Positions 19,210-28,215 of a stretch of 64,000 nt of DNA are shown here, in pieces. The stretch is taken from positions 744,001 through 808,000 of the forward strand of contig NZ_JAGIOF010000001.1 of the NCBI RefSeq assembly GCF_017876535.1, written 5' to 3'. A program made the position numbers and the translations under genes. The notes under the pieces are model-generated. The model saw nothing but the letters and a program-made list of their open reading frames with translations, did not search any database and had not been told where the DNA came from. Position 1 is the first letter of the stretch; each line of letters starts with the position of its first letter. This DNA is from Paeniglutamicibacter kerguelensis. GTDB lineage: Bacteria > Actinomycetota > Actinomycetes > Actinomycetales > Micrococcaceae.

Positions 19210-20685
19210 TTATGGCTGGAGGCGCGCCTTGCGCTCCTCGTGCTCCCGGGCGACCTTCACGTCGTGCAAGGCACGGATCTTCGCGTGCTCCGGGTTGCGG
19301 CGCAACATCAGGTAACCACAGGTCAGAAGCACAAACCAGATCGGCGTGAAGAACAGCGCCATCAGGGTGTCTGGCTGAGTGGTCAAGGCCCAGATGATGA
19401 AACCGAAGAACGCGAGCACGACGTACGGCATGAACGATCCGCCGGGCATCTTGAATTTGCTGGTCTCGTGCAGGTGCGGGCGGCGACGGCGGTAGACGAT
19501 GTAGCTAATCATGATCATCGTCCATACGAACATGAAGCACAGGGCGGAAATCGTGGTGACCAGGGTGAACGCCTCTGCAACCGACCCCTCTGCGTACAGC
19601 AACACAACGCCGGCCAGCAGGAAGAAGCAGGAGAAGAGCAGCGCGTTTTTCGGAACTTTGCGGCTGGACAGCTTGCCGAACCCCTTGGGTGCGTCCCCCT
19701 CGCGGGCCAGTCCGTAGACCATGCGGGACGTGGAGTAGATGCCCGAGTTTGCGCTCGAGGTAGCCGAGGTCAGAACAACGAAGTTGACGACTCCGGCGGC
19801 GCCGACCAATCCGGCCAGGGCGAACATGGCCACGAACGGCGATTCGTCGGCGCTGTAGCTGGTCCAGGGCCGCACGGACATCAAGATGATCAGCGAACCC
19901 ACGTAGAACAGCAGGACACGAATGGGGATGGAGTTCACCGCGCGCGGCAGATTCTTTTCCGGATCCTTTGTCTCGGCTGCGGCTGTACCTACCAGCTCGA
20001 TGCCGACGAAGGCGAACACCGCAATCTGGAATCCGGCCACGAAGCCCATGAAGCCGGTCGGGAACATCCCGCCGTGCTCCCAAAGGTTGGCGAAGGAGGC
20101 CGTGGCGCCCTCGGTCTCGAACCCGGTGATGATCATGACCAGACCGGTGACGATTAGGCCCATAATGGCAATGATCTTGATCAGCGCAAACCAGAACTCG
20201 GTCTCACCGAAGGCCCGGACCGTTGGCAGGTTCAAGGCGAGCAAGAGCAAGATACAGGTCAGCGCAGGAATCCAAAGGGCGAGGTCCGGCCACCAGAAAG
20301 CCACGTAGTGCGCGATCGCGACCACGTCGGCAATGCCCGTGACGATCCAGCAGAACCAGTAGGTCCATCCCGTGAAGAACGAGGCCCACGGTCCGAGGAT
20401 GTCGCCGGCGAAGTCGCCGAAGTTCTTGTACTGGAGGTTGCTCAGCAGCAATTCGCCCATGGCGCGCATGACGAAAAAGAGCATGAAGCCAATGATCATG
20501 TACACGAAAATGACGGAAGGGCCGGCGACCGAGATGGTCTTTCCGGATCCCATGAACAAGCCCGTGCCAATGGCGCCACCAATGGCCATGAGTTGAATAT
20601 GGCGGTTTGACAGAGCCCGCTGGAGTGGTGGACTGGCTTGAGGAACGATATCCTCCCACTCGGTTTCGGTGGAATTTTCACTCAT
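19210..20685 (-). CDS. amino-acid permease, CycA-like (APC superfamily)
   Basis: 491 residues from ATG at 20685. Twelve transmembrane helices, with the APC family start RALSNRHIQLMAIGGAIGTGLFMGSG, then AGPSVIFVYMIIG and MRAMGELL, and the conserved FQIAVFAFVGIELVGTAAAET segment. This pattern is closest to the D-serine/D-alanine/glycine proton symporter CycA (also AnsP/GabP relatives); exact substrates cannot be fixed from sequence. Its neighbour across the terminator is another alanine/glycine carrier, so both may serve alanine or glycine recovery, for example from cell-wall turnover. Confidence 0.9.
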   Translation of the reverse strand: MSENSTETEWEDIVPQASPPLQRALSNRHIQLMAIGGAIGTGLFMGSGKTISVAGPSVIFVYMIIGFMLFFVMRAMGELLLSNLQYKNFGDFAGDILGPWASFFTGWTYWFCWIVTGIADVVAIAHYVAFWWPDLALWIPALTCILLLLALNLPTVRAFGETEFWFALIKIIAIMGLIVTGLVMIITGFETEGATASFANLWEHGGMFPTGFMGFVAGFQIAVFAFVGIELVGTAAAETKDPEKNLPRAVNSIPIRVLLFYVGSLIILMSVRPWTSYSADESPFVAMFALAGLVGAAGVVNFVVLTSATSSANSGIYSTSRMVYGLAREGDAPKGFGKLSSRKVPKNALLFSCFFLLAGVVLLYAEGSVAEAFTLVTTISALCFMFVWTMIMISYIVYRRRRPHLHETSKFKMPGGSFMPYVVLAFFGFIIWALTTQPDTLMALFFTPIWFVLLTCGYLMLRRNPEHAKIRALHDVKVAREHEERKARLQP

Positions 20686-20974
20686 TATTCTGATCCTTGG
20701 TCTAGAAGAATGAAAGGTGATGGAAACTACCTGTCTTTCAAAACCATACGCCCGATTTCGGGCTTTGTTCAGGGGAAATGGAGCCTGCAATTCCGAGATG
20801 GATCGCCGGGATCACGCGTTTTCGCAAGGATTTCGCAACGAATCCGCAGGACATCACGGAATCTCGAAATCTTTGGCCGGACGGTGCCGGCGCCGGCTCG
20901 TTTTGACGAGGGCATGCCGCACCGGTTTCGCCCCGAAGAAACGGGGTTCCGACCGCCAAACACGTATGGCCACG

Positions 20975-21018
20975 CAGGAAGGCGCCCACGGACTTTCCGG
21001 TCCATGGGCGCCTTCCTG
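20975..21018 (-). terminator. hairpin downstream of moaD
   Basis: 18-bp arms (CAGGAAGGCGCCCACGGA and TCCATGGGCGCCTTCCTG, one mismatch) around an 8-base loop, 35 bp beyond the moaD stop. The T tract on the minus strand is poor, so termination is likely but not certain. Confidence 0.65.
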
Positions 21019-21052
21019 TGTGGTTCTTCAGGTGTTCAATCTGCGGTGATTC

Positions 21053-21370
21053 TTAGCCCCCGGCAAAGGGCGGCAGGACATCGAGTTCGTCGGTTGGCTT
21101 GAGGGTCCGGGAACGATCTTGTTCGTTGACTCCGTTGATGAGGAAACTGCAGCGGAGCAACACCGTGCCCAGCGCCGTGGTGCGGCGTACCAGCAGGTCG
21201 CCGCTCACCGGGGCGGACAACGGTTCGCGTGCCGAGAGTAAGTCCAGTACTTGCCCCAGGGTTGCCTCCCCGTCGTTGTCCGGGGTTCCAGCCGGCAATT
21301 CATCAAGGTCGAGGTGTTCCTCGTGGGTGCCGGCAGCCTGGGCGGCTGCCGCAAAATAGCGAATGCGCAT
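21053..21370 (-). CDS. moaD: molybdopterin synthase small subunit MoaD
   Basis: 105 residues, slightly longer than usual. Beta-grasp ubiquitin-like protein ending in PPFAGG: the terminal Gly-Gly is adenylated and thiocarboxylated to carry sulfur for converting precursor Z (cPMP) into molybdopterin with MoaE. Start ATG at 21370 overlaps the moaA stop by one base (TAATG), so the two are co-translated; the ribosome site is GGAGG-like (ATCCTCC in the plus strand). The partner MoaE is 6 kb away on the other strand. Confidence 0.92.
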   Translation of the reverse strand: MRIRYFAAAAQAAGTHEEHLDLDELPAGTPDNDGEATLGQVLDLLSAREPLSAPVSGDLLVRRTTALGTVLLRCSFLINGVNEQDRSRTLKPTDELDVLPPFAGG

Positions 21371-22476
21371 TATCCTCCGATGGCGCTCATGGAGCGGTCC
21401 GATTGTACAAAATCCTTGGAGCCCAGCCCTACGTGGTCCATGCCGTGTGCCCGGGGCTTTCCCCACATCGCGGCACGCCAGCGTTCGGCAATGTCGATGT
21501 CACCGGATCCGTCGCGCAACAGTGCGCTCAAATCCGTTTCCTCGCGCGAGAACAGGCAGCTCATGACCTTGCCCTCGGCCGTGATGCGGGTGCGGCGGCA
21601 ATCGGAACAGAACGGTTCGGACACCGAGGCAATGATTCCCACTGCGCCAAGAATCGTTTGCGGATCTTCATGCGTGGAAACCAGGAAGCGTTCGGCAGGC
21701 GCACCGTCGCGCGGCCGGGTGTCGGGGTTCAAGATGAAGTGCGGTTCCAGGTATGCACGCAACTGGGCTGCGGTGACCATGTTGTCCTTGCGCCATGTGT
21801 GGTCGGCATCCAGCGGCATCTGTTCGATGAAGCGCAGCTCAAGCCCGCGCTCCAGCGCCCAGGCCAGCAGCTCCGGCGCCTGCTCGTCGTTGATGCCGCG
21901 CATCAGCACCGCGTTGATTTTCACCGGGGCCAGGCCCACGGCAAGGGCCGCATCGATGCCCTCGAACACCGAGTCGATGTGGTCGCGGCGGGTGAGCATG
22001 GCGAAGGTTTCGGCATGCAGGGTATCGAGCGAGACATTGATGCGACTGAGCCCGGCTTCGGCGAGCGCCGCGGCTTTCTTGGCAAGTCCCACCCCGTTGG
22101 TGGTCAGCGAGATGGGCAGCTCCGGGAACTCGGCACGGACTGCTGCAATGATTTGGGCCAGGTCCACGCGGACCAACGGTTCGCCGCCGGTGAGGCGCAG
22201 CTCGCGGATGCCGAGGTCGCGCACGCCGATGCGCACGATCCTGGTTATTTCCTCGAGGGTGAGCAGCTTGGACTTGGGGAGCCAAGCCAGACCGTCGGCG
22301 GGCATGCAGTAGGTGCAGCGCAGGTTGCACTTGTCGATCAGCGAGATGCGCAGGTCGGTGGCCTGCCGGCCGAATTTGTCGCTTAGCCCGGGGGCGCCGG
22401 CAGGGGCCGGGGTCAGGATCGTGGGCATGGGGAGGCTGACGGTCGTGGAGCGGGGTGTATCTATTTGCGTCGCCAT
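21370..22476 (-). CDS. moaA: GTP 3',8-cyclase MoaA (radical SAM)
   Basis: 368 residues. The radical-SAM cluster motif is Cys50-x3-Cys54-x2-Cys57 (DKCNLRCTYCMP); the second iron-sulfur cluster cysteines are in CSDCRRTRITAEGKVMSCLF, and the protein ends in Gly-Gly as MoaA requires. It starts molybdenum cofactor synthesis by converting GTP to 3',8-cyclo-7,8-dihydro-GTP. The first 35 residues are an unconserved Pro/Thr-rich leader, so a start further inside is possible. It is first of a two-gene operon with moaD. Confidence 0.95.
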   Translation of the reverse strand: MATQIDTPRSTTVSLPMPTILTPAPAGAPGLSDKFGRQATDLRISLIDKCNLRCTYCMPADGLAWLPKSKLLTLEEITRIVRIGVRDLGIRELRLTGGEPLVRVDLAQIIAAVRAEFPELPISLTTNGVGLAKKAAALAEAGLSRINVSLDTLHAETFAMLTRRDHIDSVFEGIDAALAVGLAPVKINAVLMRGINDEQAPELLAWALERGLELRFIEQMPLDADHTWRKDNMVTAAQLRAYLEPHFILNPDTRPRDGAPAERFLVSTHEDPQTILGAVGIIASVSEPFCSDCRRTRITAEGKVMSCLFSREETDLSALLRDGSGDIDIAERWRAAMWGKPRAHGMDHVGLGSKDFVQSDRSMSAIGG

Positions 22477-22930
22477 ATATCGAGGGTAGACCACTGGCTG
22501 CGGCTTTGTTCCGTGCGGTGGGCCGGGCAGCAGTGGAAGGCCCCGGATGGCCTTTCTGATTTGCGGAGTTGAATTTGGCGAAACATCGCATATGCAGGGT
22601 ATTCCATGCGCTGACAGGAGATTTTGCGTATGTTTAGGCGTCTTCCTGGCCGTGGTCATTGAAGCGGGGAACCACGAAAAATACCTGCGAGCGCTCCGCT
22701 GTAGCAGCGGCCGGCCGCGCCTGGGTTGGGGCGCTGTCATGGCGGTCTGATGCGCAGGTGCAGGCCTCGACCGGATCGAAGGCGGCCATCCGCTGCCAAG
22801 AGGAATGCGGGGACTCCGATGCGTGCGCTTGGCCCGCGTCAATACGCGCGACGAACGCTTAAGATTGCTGCACCAACAATCCCGGTAATGCGACGACCGG
22901 ATTGTTCTGCCTGCTGAGGAGAAGGGTGCG
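22477..22930. other. intergenic region between moaA and a RibD-like gene
   Basis: About 450 bp between divergent genes. It must contain the moaA promoter and that of the plus-strand reductase. No open frame with recognisable content and no clear operator or riboswitch fold was identified. Confidence 0.4.
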
Positions 22931-23551
22931 ATGGGTGAGCTGCACGTCAACATGAACATCACGATGGACGGCGTGATCCAGGCAAACGGCGGTCCCAACG
23001 TGCAGGACGGGGACTTCGAATACGCCGGATGGGAGCGTCCCTATTGGGATGCGGAATCCGGCGAACAGATGGAATCGGATGTCCAGGGTGCCGACGCGCT
23101 GCTGCTGGGCCGAACGACGTACGACATCTTCCGTTCCTACTGGCAGGGCCAGTCGGACACGATTGGGCAGACCTTCAACCGGGTGCCCAAGTACGTCGCT
23201 TCACGCGGCAGACCGGAGCTGTCTTGGGAGATCAGCACGCAGGTATCCGACGCTGCCGGGCAGGTGCCCGAGCTGCGCGAGCGGCATCGGCAGATCCACG
23301 TCTGGGGCAGCGGGAACCTGCTGCAGACCCTGTTCCGTGAAGGCCTGGTCGACAGGTTGAACCTCTGGGTGTGTCCGGTCGTGCTCGGCAAGGGAAAGAA
23401 GTTGTTCCCGGATGGCACGGCCGCCACCCGGTTCGAGTTGGTCGAGCAGCCAAGGCTGTACCGGTCCGGTGTGTTGTTGATGCGCTACCGGCGCCTCGAA
23501 GGACCCCCGGAGACGGGGAGCATTGACGAAGCCACCAACGCCGCGGGCTGA
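22931..23551 (+). CDS. RibD C-terminal/dihydrofolate reductase-like protein
   Basis: 206 residues, start ATG at 22931 after GAGGAGAAGGGTG. N-terminal NMNITMDGVIQ, then LLLGRTTYDIFRSYW, and the nucleotide-site pattern IHVWGSGNLLQTLFREGLVDRLNLWVCPVVLGKGKKLF match the RibD-C (bacterial bifunctional deaminase-reductase C-terminal) family. These are stand-alone NADPH-dependent reductase-like proteins of unknown substrate, common in multiple copies in actinobacteria. A second member lies convergently at 23631-24278. Confidence 0.88.
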   Translation: MGELHVNMNITMDGVIQANGGPNVQDGDFEYAGWERPYWDAESGEQMESDVQGADALLLGRTTYDIFRSYWQGQSDTIGQTFNRVPKYVASRGRPELSWEISTQVSDAAGQVPELRERHRQIHVWGSGNLLQTLFREGLVDRLNLWVCPVVLGKGKKLFPDGTAATRFELVEQPRLYRSGVLLMRYRRLEGPPETGSIDEATNAAG

Positions 23552-23630
23552 TTGCTGCCGGGGCAGGGCATTGAGGGCGCCGCGTTGAAGGCAGCCGGGA
23601 GAATCCGGCCATGCGGTAGCGCCCCGGGGT

Positions 23631-24278
23631 TCAGGTCGAGGCGGTTCCGGCACCCGTACGGGTGAACGTCACGTGCGTGACCCCGCTGGGCGAGGAGGTG
23701 GCCTCGATTACGTAGTTCTTCTCGAGGCCCTCCAACCCGTCCCAGAGACGCACACCCCGGCCCAGCAGGATGGGGACCACCACTGTGTGCATGTGGTCGA
23801 TGAGCCCGGCGGCAAGAAAGTCGCGGATCACCGTGGGGCCGCCGCCGATGCGTACGTCCTTGCCGTTCGCGGCCGCCCGGGCCGTCTCGAGCGCCTCGGC
23901 GGGCGACGCGTCGATGAAGTGGAACGTCGTGCCGCCCTCCATCTCGATCGACGGGCGCGTGTGGTGGGTGAGGACGAAGACCGGTGTGTGGAACGGCGGG
24001 TTGGGACCCCACGCACCCTTCCACTCGGGGTCCTCGTGCCATCCGGGATGTCCGAACTTGCCGGCACCCATGATCTCGGCGCCGATCCCCGGCTCGTGCT
24101 CCCGTGCGAAGACATAGTCGACGCCCCCGCTGCCGTCGGGCTGCCAAAACCGGGTGGCGAACATCCATTCGTGCAGCCTGTCGCCGGCATGGCCGAAATG
24201 TGCGTCCTTGCTCTGTCCCTCACCTGTGCCGAAGCCATCGAGCGAGATGGAGAAGTTGTGTACGCGGACGAGTGACAT
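23631..24278 (-). CDS. RibD C-terminal/dihydrofolate reductase-like protein
   Basis: 215 residues from the ATG at 24278, with GGAG eight bases upstream. It begins with VRVHNFSISLDGFGTG and has ADGKDVRIGGGPTVIRDFL-like and MHTVVVPILLGRGVRLW segments of the same reductase-like family as the convergent neighbour, but is clearly a different subgroup (long insert with HPGWHEDPEWKG, and FVLTHHTRPSIEMEGGTTFHF). Substrate unknown. The 80-bp gap to the neighbouring stop holds no clear terminator. Confidence 0.88.
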   Translation of the reverse strand: MSLVRVHNFSISLDGFGTGEGQSKDAHFGHAGDRLHEWMFATRFWQPDGSGGVDYVFAREHEPGIGAEIMGAGKFGHPGWHEDPEWKGAWGPNPPFHTPVFVLTHHTRPSIEMEGGTTFHFIDASPAEALETARAAANGKDVRIGGGPTVIRDFLAAGLIDHMHTVVVPILLGRGVRLWDGLEGLEKNYVIEATSSPSGVTHVTFTRTGAGTAST

Positions 24279-24758
24279 GGATGGTGCTCCTTCGGTGATC
24301 GGCGGCTCTGCCGCGGTGCTTTCCGAAATTTCCACGCTGCCGTTGCCGGCCGCCGGTAACCGTGGTGCACGACGTTTGGCTGCGGCGATAGGGGGCTGCC
24401 CATGCGCGCGGTTACCAGTTCGGCGCGCAGCCCATCGAACGGTCGCGTCCCCTGCTGTGCATATCGCTACACTACGTCCCCCGTGGAAGGCCCGAAAGAT
24501 CCGGGTTGTACTGGTTCGCAATGCCGGGTGGCTGTGGCGATGCAGCATTTCTGGATTCGGCTGAGCATTACAGCGTGAGCGCACACCAGACAAGCGGGAT
24601 GAAGACGGCGAGGGTTCCAGTCGGTGACTGCCCTTCGCTGGCCGACGGTCCCGCAACGGTTTCATGGCACCTCGACATGGTGTCCGGCCGGTTCATCGCC
24701 CATGGGAAAATTGGAGCGCCCGCGCACCAACCACTTCGTTGACCCTAGGATGGTTGCC
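24279..24758. other. intergenic region upstream of moeA
   Basis: 480 bp between divergent genes. No family-like coding sequence was seen, and the frames open here run into moeA without a ribosome site. It presumably carries the promoter of the moeA-moaC-mog-moaE operon; no firm operator was identified. Confidence 0.4.
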
Positions 24759-26015
24759 ATGAACTCACCATTCCGCCGCAGCGTCGCAGGGCACCGGGAC
24801 AGCATCAGGGAACTTGTCGATGCGGCGCTTCTGGGCCTGGGCAGCGAAACGGTCCGGCTGCGCGAGGCCCGGGGACGCAGGCTTGCAGCCACCCTGGGTG
24901 CCCCGCGCTCGCTGCCGCCGTGGGACAACTCCCAGATGGACGGGTACGCGGTGCACACCGGCGACCTGGGCAATGGCCGGCTGCGCGTTGTGGCACCCAT
25001 TGCGGCGGGAGAGGCTGCACCGGCGCTGGAGCGGGGGAATGCCGCTCCCATCATGACCGGGGCACCCATCCCGGCCGGCGCCAACACGGTGATCCCCATC
25101 GAAGCGGCGGTTCCGGACCGTTTCCCCGACGCCGCGCAGCTTGCCGCCGGGTTCCACGTGAGTCTCCCCGCCACGGCCGAGGACGGCGCGTACATTCGCG
25201 TGGAGGGCAGCGACATCGCCGCGGGGGACACGGTCCTCGAAGCGGGTACGCGGTTGGGGCCCACCACGCTGGGAATCCTCGCGGGCCTGGGCATCGGCGA
25301 AGTCGCAGTCACCCGGCGCCCGTCGGTGCTGCTCCTTTCCACCGGCGATGAGCTCGTCGCCCCGGGGGGCGAGCTGGGGCCCGGACAGATCCACGACGCC
25401 AACACCACCCTGCTGGCCGCGGCCCTCGACTCGGCAGGCTGCACCGTCACCACGGTCGGCGTGCTCGATGACTCGCCAAGTCTCTTCACCGACTCCCTGC
25501 GGACGGCACTGGCGTCCGGCGAGCGCGGCTACCACCTGGTGATCAGCAGCGGCGGCATCTCCAAGGGGGCCTTCGACGTGGTCAAGGAGGTGCTGGCAAC
25601 AAACGGCATCGAGTTCGGCTCCGTGGCCATGCAGCCGGGAGGGCCCCAGGGTTGCGGAACGCTGGCCCTGCCGGGCTGCGATCCCGTCGCATTCATCGCC
25701 TTCCCCGGCAACCCGGTCAGTGCCTTTGTCAGCTTCGAAATCTTCCTGCGCCCCGCGCTCGCCGAACACCTGAGACTTCCCGCCAGGCCGCTGCTCGAGG
25801 CCCGGCTCACCGAGGACATGGGATCGATGCCCGGTAAACTACAGGTGCGCCGCGGCACCTACCGGGACGGGATATTCACCCCCTTGGGCGGTGCTTCCTC
25901 CCACCTTCTGGCGGCGCTTGCAGCCAGTAACGCATTCATCCTCATCGACGAGGACACCACCGAACTCGCCGCGGGCCAGACCGTGCAAACCCTAGTCATT
26001 GGAGACGGCTCATGA
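24759..26015 (+). CDS. moeA: molybdopterin molybdotransferase MoeA
   Basis: 418 residues from ATG at 24759 (AGGA seven bases before); ATG at 24750 is an alternative. The pattern is full-length Moe[15 protein letters not shown] near the N-terminus, [18 protein letters not shown], the MPT-binding fold with LLSTGDELV and [17 protein letters not shown], and [20 protein letters not shown]. It inserts molybdate into adenylated molybdopterin. It is first of four overlapping genes. Confidence 0.95.
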   Translation: MNSPFRRSVAGHRDSIRELVDAALLGLGSETVRLREARGRRLAATLGAPRSLPPWDNSQMDGYAVHTGDLGNGRLRVVAPIAAGEAAPALERGNAAPIMTGAPIPAGANTVIPIEAAVPDRFPDAAQLAAGFHVSLPATAEDGAYIRVEGSDIAAGDTVLEAGTRLGPTTLGILAGLGIGEVAVTRRPSVLLLSTGDELVAPGGELGPGQIHDANTTLLAAALDSAGCTVTTVGVLDDSPSLFTDSLRTALASGERGYHLVISSGGISKGAFDVVKEVLATNGIEFGSVAMQPGGPQGCGTLALPGCDPVAFIAFPGNPVSAFVSFEIFLRPALAEHLRLPARPLLEARLTEDMGSMPGKLQVRRGTYRDGIFTPLGGASSHLLAALAASNAFILIDEDTTELAAGQTVQTLVIGDGS

Positions 26016-26542
26016 GCCAGGAACCACTCCCTTCCGCGCTTTCGCATGTGCGCGCCGACGGTAGCGCCCACATGGTCGATGTCAGCGCCAAGGTCGAAAC
26101 CAGCCGTGAGGCAACGGCAGAGGCAACGCTGCACACTACAGCCGAGGTGCTTGCCTTGGTTTCCGCCGCCGGGATGCCCAAGGGAGACGCCCTGGCCGTG
26201 GCCCGTATCGCCGGCATCATGGGAGCCAAGAAAACCTCCGAACTGATTCCGCTGTGCCATCCGCTGCCGATTTCCAAGGTGGTCATCGACTTCGAGCTCG
26301 AGGCGGCCGGGTCCGTGCGCATCCTGGCCACCGTCAAGACCCGCGGCGTCACGGGCGTGGAAATGGAGGCGCTGACCGCGGTAAGCACCGCGGCCTTGGC
26401 ACTGTATGACATGATCAAGGCCGTCGACAAGCATGCAATCATCGACGGCATGCGCGTGCTGGCCAAGTCCGGCGGAAAGTCCGGTTCCTGGAACATTGCG
26501 CCGCAACAACAAGAAAACCCCCAAGGAGAACTCCGCGCATGA
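26012..26542 (+). CDS. moaC: cyclic pyranopterin monophosphate synthase MoaC
   Basis: 176 residues. HMVDVSAK at the N-terminus, [37 protein letters not shown] and the DMIKAVDK segment are the conserved active-site blocks of MoaC, which turns the MoaA product into cPMP. The start ATG overlaps the moeA stop (ATGA), and the end overlaps the next gene by four bases, so translation is coupled. The C-terminal 15 residues (Gln-rich) are an unconserved tail. Confidence 0.96.
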   Translation: MSQEPLPSALSHVRADGSAHMVDVSAKVETSREATAEATLHTTAEVLALVSAAGMPKGDALAVARIAGIMGAKKTSELIPLCHPLPISKVVIDFELEAAGSVRILATVKTRGVTGVEMEALTAVSTAALALYDMIKAVDKHAIIDGMRVLAKSGGKSGSWNIAPQQQENPQGELRA

Positions 26543-27039
26543 GCGCCTGCGAACCACTGCCCTGCCCGCGTAAGGCGGCCATCCTGATCAGTTCCACCCG
26601 TGCGGCACTCGGCATCTACGAGGACGCCAGTGCCCCGGTGATCGGCGACTGGCTCCAGGAACACAACTTCGACGTCATACCGGCGGTCATCGTGCCGGAC
26701 GGGCCGAGCGTCGGCGCCGCCCTGCAGGGCCTGCTGCTGGCGGGCCCGAGGGTCATCATCACCAGCGGCGGCACCGGGCTGAACCCGGACGACACCACCC
26801 CGGAGGAAACCGAGCCGCTGCTGAACCGCACGATCCCCGGCATCATGGAGGCGCTGCGTGCCACGGGCCGGGCCAACACACCGCTGGCCGCGCTCAGCCG
26901 CGGGCACGCCGGCATTGCAGGCGAAACCTTCATCGTGAACCTGCCCGGTTCTCCCTCCGGCGTGATGGACGGGCTGACCGTGCTGGCTCCGCTGATCGAG
27001 CACATCTGCGACCAGATCGAGGGCCGGCATGGCCACTAA
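26539..27039 (+). CDS. molybdopterin adenylyltransferase (MogA/MoaB family)
   Basis: 166 residues. The MoCF-binding fold is shown by [21 protein letters not shown] and by [17 protein letters not shown] near the end. It adenylates molybdopterin before MoeA adds molybdate. Sequence alone does not separate the MogA and MoaB names. Overlaps moaC by four bases and moaE by eleven. Likely cytoplasmic. Confidence 0.92.
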   Translation: MSACEPLPCPRKAAILISSTRAALGIYEDASAPVIGDWLQEHNFDVIPAVIVPDGPSVGAALQGLLLAGPRVIITSGGTGLNPDDTTPEETEPLLNRTIPGIMEALRATGRANTPLAALSRGHAGIAGETFIVNLPGSPSGVMDGLTVLAPLIEHICDQIEGRHGH

Positions 27040-27475
27040 GGATCCCGCCGCACCGGGCGAGGTAGTTTACGCAGCGGTCAGCGACACGCCCCTTGACGTG
27101 AACACCGCATGGGACGCGGTGGAGTCGGAGCGCACCGGAGCCGTCGTCACCTTCGGCGGCATCGTGCGCAACCACGACGGCGGCAAGGAAGTCGTGAAGC
27201 TGGCCTACAGCGCACACCCGAGCGCCAACGCCCGCATGCTTGAGCTGGTTGCCGAGGTGGCCTCCCGCCACCCCGGGACACGGCTCTGGGCCGCCCACCG
27301 GGTGGGGGAGCTGCAGATCGGGGATGCCGCACTGGTTGCGGCGGCGGCCGCGGCGCACCGCGGCGAGGCCTTCGAGGCATGCCGCGATCTGGTCGAGACC
27401 GTCAAGACGCACGTGCCGGTGTGGAAGGAACAGTTCTTCGCCGACGGGCACGTCGAATGGGTAGGCAGCGCCTAG
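27029..27475 (+). CDS. moaE: molybdopterin synthase large subunit MoaE
   Basis: 148 residues. GAVVTFGGIVRNHDGGKEVVKLAYSAHP is the conserved N-terminal block; HRVGELQIGDAALVAAAAAAHR and then VKTHVPVWKEQFF, with the active-site lysine region, are the C-terminal block. It works with MoaD to convert cPMP to molybdopterin. It is the last of the plus-strand Moco operon; its start lies inside the preceding gene. Confidence 0.95.
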   Translation: MATKDPAAPGEVVYAAVSDTPLDVNTAWDAVESERTGAVVTFGGIVRNHDGGKEVVKLAYSAHPSANARMLELVAEVASRHPGTRLWAAHRVGELQIGDAALVAAAAAAHRGEAFEACRDLVETVKTHVPVWKEQFFADGHVEWVGSA

Positions 27476-27518
27476 CCGAAACCGGCTTGCCGAGCACCCG
27501 TGGAATCGCATGCCCCGT

Positions 27519-28205
27519 TCAGCCGGCGAGGTGGGTGAAGCCGTTGCCTGTGATCAGCGCACCCACCAAGAGGACGACGACACCGGCAACGATGTGTTGG
27601 TTCCGTTCCAACCAACCAAGGACCTGGCGCAACCGCGGCTCCATGGCATCGGGACGCACCAGGGATGCCAGGACGGGTATGGCGACGCTTGAGCCGCCGA
27701 TCGCCGTGTACACCGCCAAAGCCATCATGCCTTCGGAGACGCTGAGGCTCTTGGTCCCGATGGCAAGACCTGCGGCCGCTGCAAGCAGCACGGCCTTGGG
27801 TCGCAGGTTCAGCGCCACACCCAAACCGGCTGCCGAGACCGGGCTGATGCCGGCGAGCCGCGCAGCCCAGGAGCTCCCGGATCGGGTATCCGCCTGGCGG
27901 ACGATCAACACGACTCCGAACACCAACAAGGCGATGCCAATGATGATCTCCAGCGCACCGAACACGGGGAAGTCCGTCGGCGACGACGGGCGGGACACCG
28001 TGGAGAGCCCCAGGGCGAAGAGGCCGGCAACCCCGAAGAGGCCGACGATCCAGCCGACCAGGTAGAAAGGGGCAGAGCTCCGCCCCTTTTCCGACAGGAG
28101 CAACGCGATCATCGCCAGGATGGGTACGCTGCTCAGCGCCGCGGCGACGGCAAGGGGGACCACGGCGCCGATCGCGCTCAGCATGGCCGCCGTCCACGGA
28201 GACAT
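27519..28205 (-). CDS. GAP-family membrane protein (Sap-like)
   Basis: 228 residues, six predicted transmembrane helices with the duplicated LysE-like layout; conserved Pro-rich GAVVPLAVAAALSSVPILAMI at the start and GISPVSAAGLGVALNLRPKAVLLAAAAG in the middle match the GAP (Sap, sulfolipid-1-addressing protein) family of actinobacteria. Members are thought to export small or lipid-like molecules. It lies 10 bp downstream of the AI-2E-type gene on the same strand and probably shares its transcript. Confidence 0.85.
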   Translation of the reverse strand: MSPWTAAMLSAIGAVVPLAVAAALSSVPILAMIALLLSEKGRSSAPFYLVGWIVGLFGVAGLFALGLSTVSRPSSPTDFPVFGALEIIIGIALLVFGVVLIVRQADTRSGSSWAARLAGISPVSAAGLGVALNLRPKAVLLAAAAGLAIGTKSLSVSEGMMALAVYTAIGGSSVAIPVLASLVRPDAMEPRLRQVLGWLERNQHIVAGVVVLLVGALITGNGFTHLAG

Positions 28206-28215
28206 CCGAGCTGGT

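Noticed and set aside
24440..24500. ATCGCTAC-like sequence before moeA as a ModE or Moco-sensing site
   Set aside because: Only a partial half-site; no second arm and no conserved fold.
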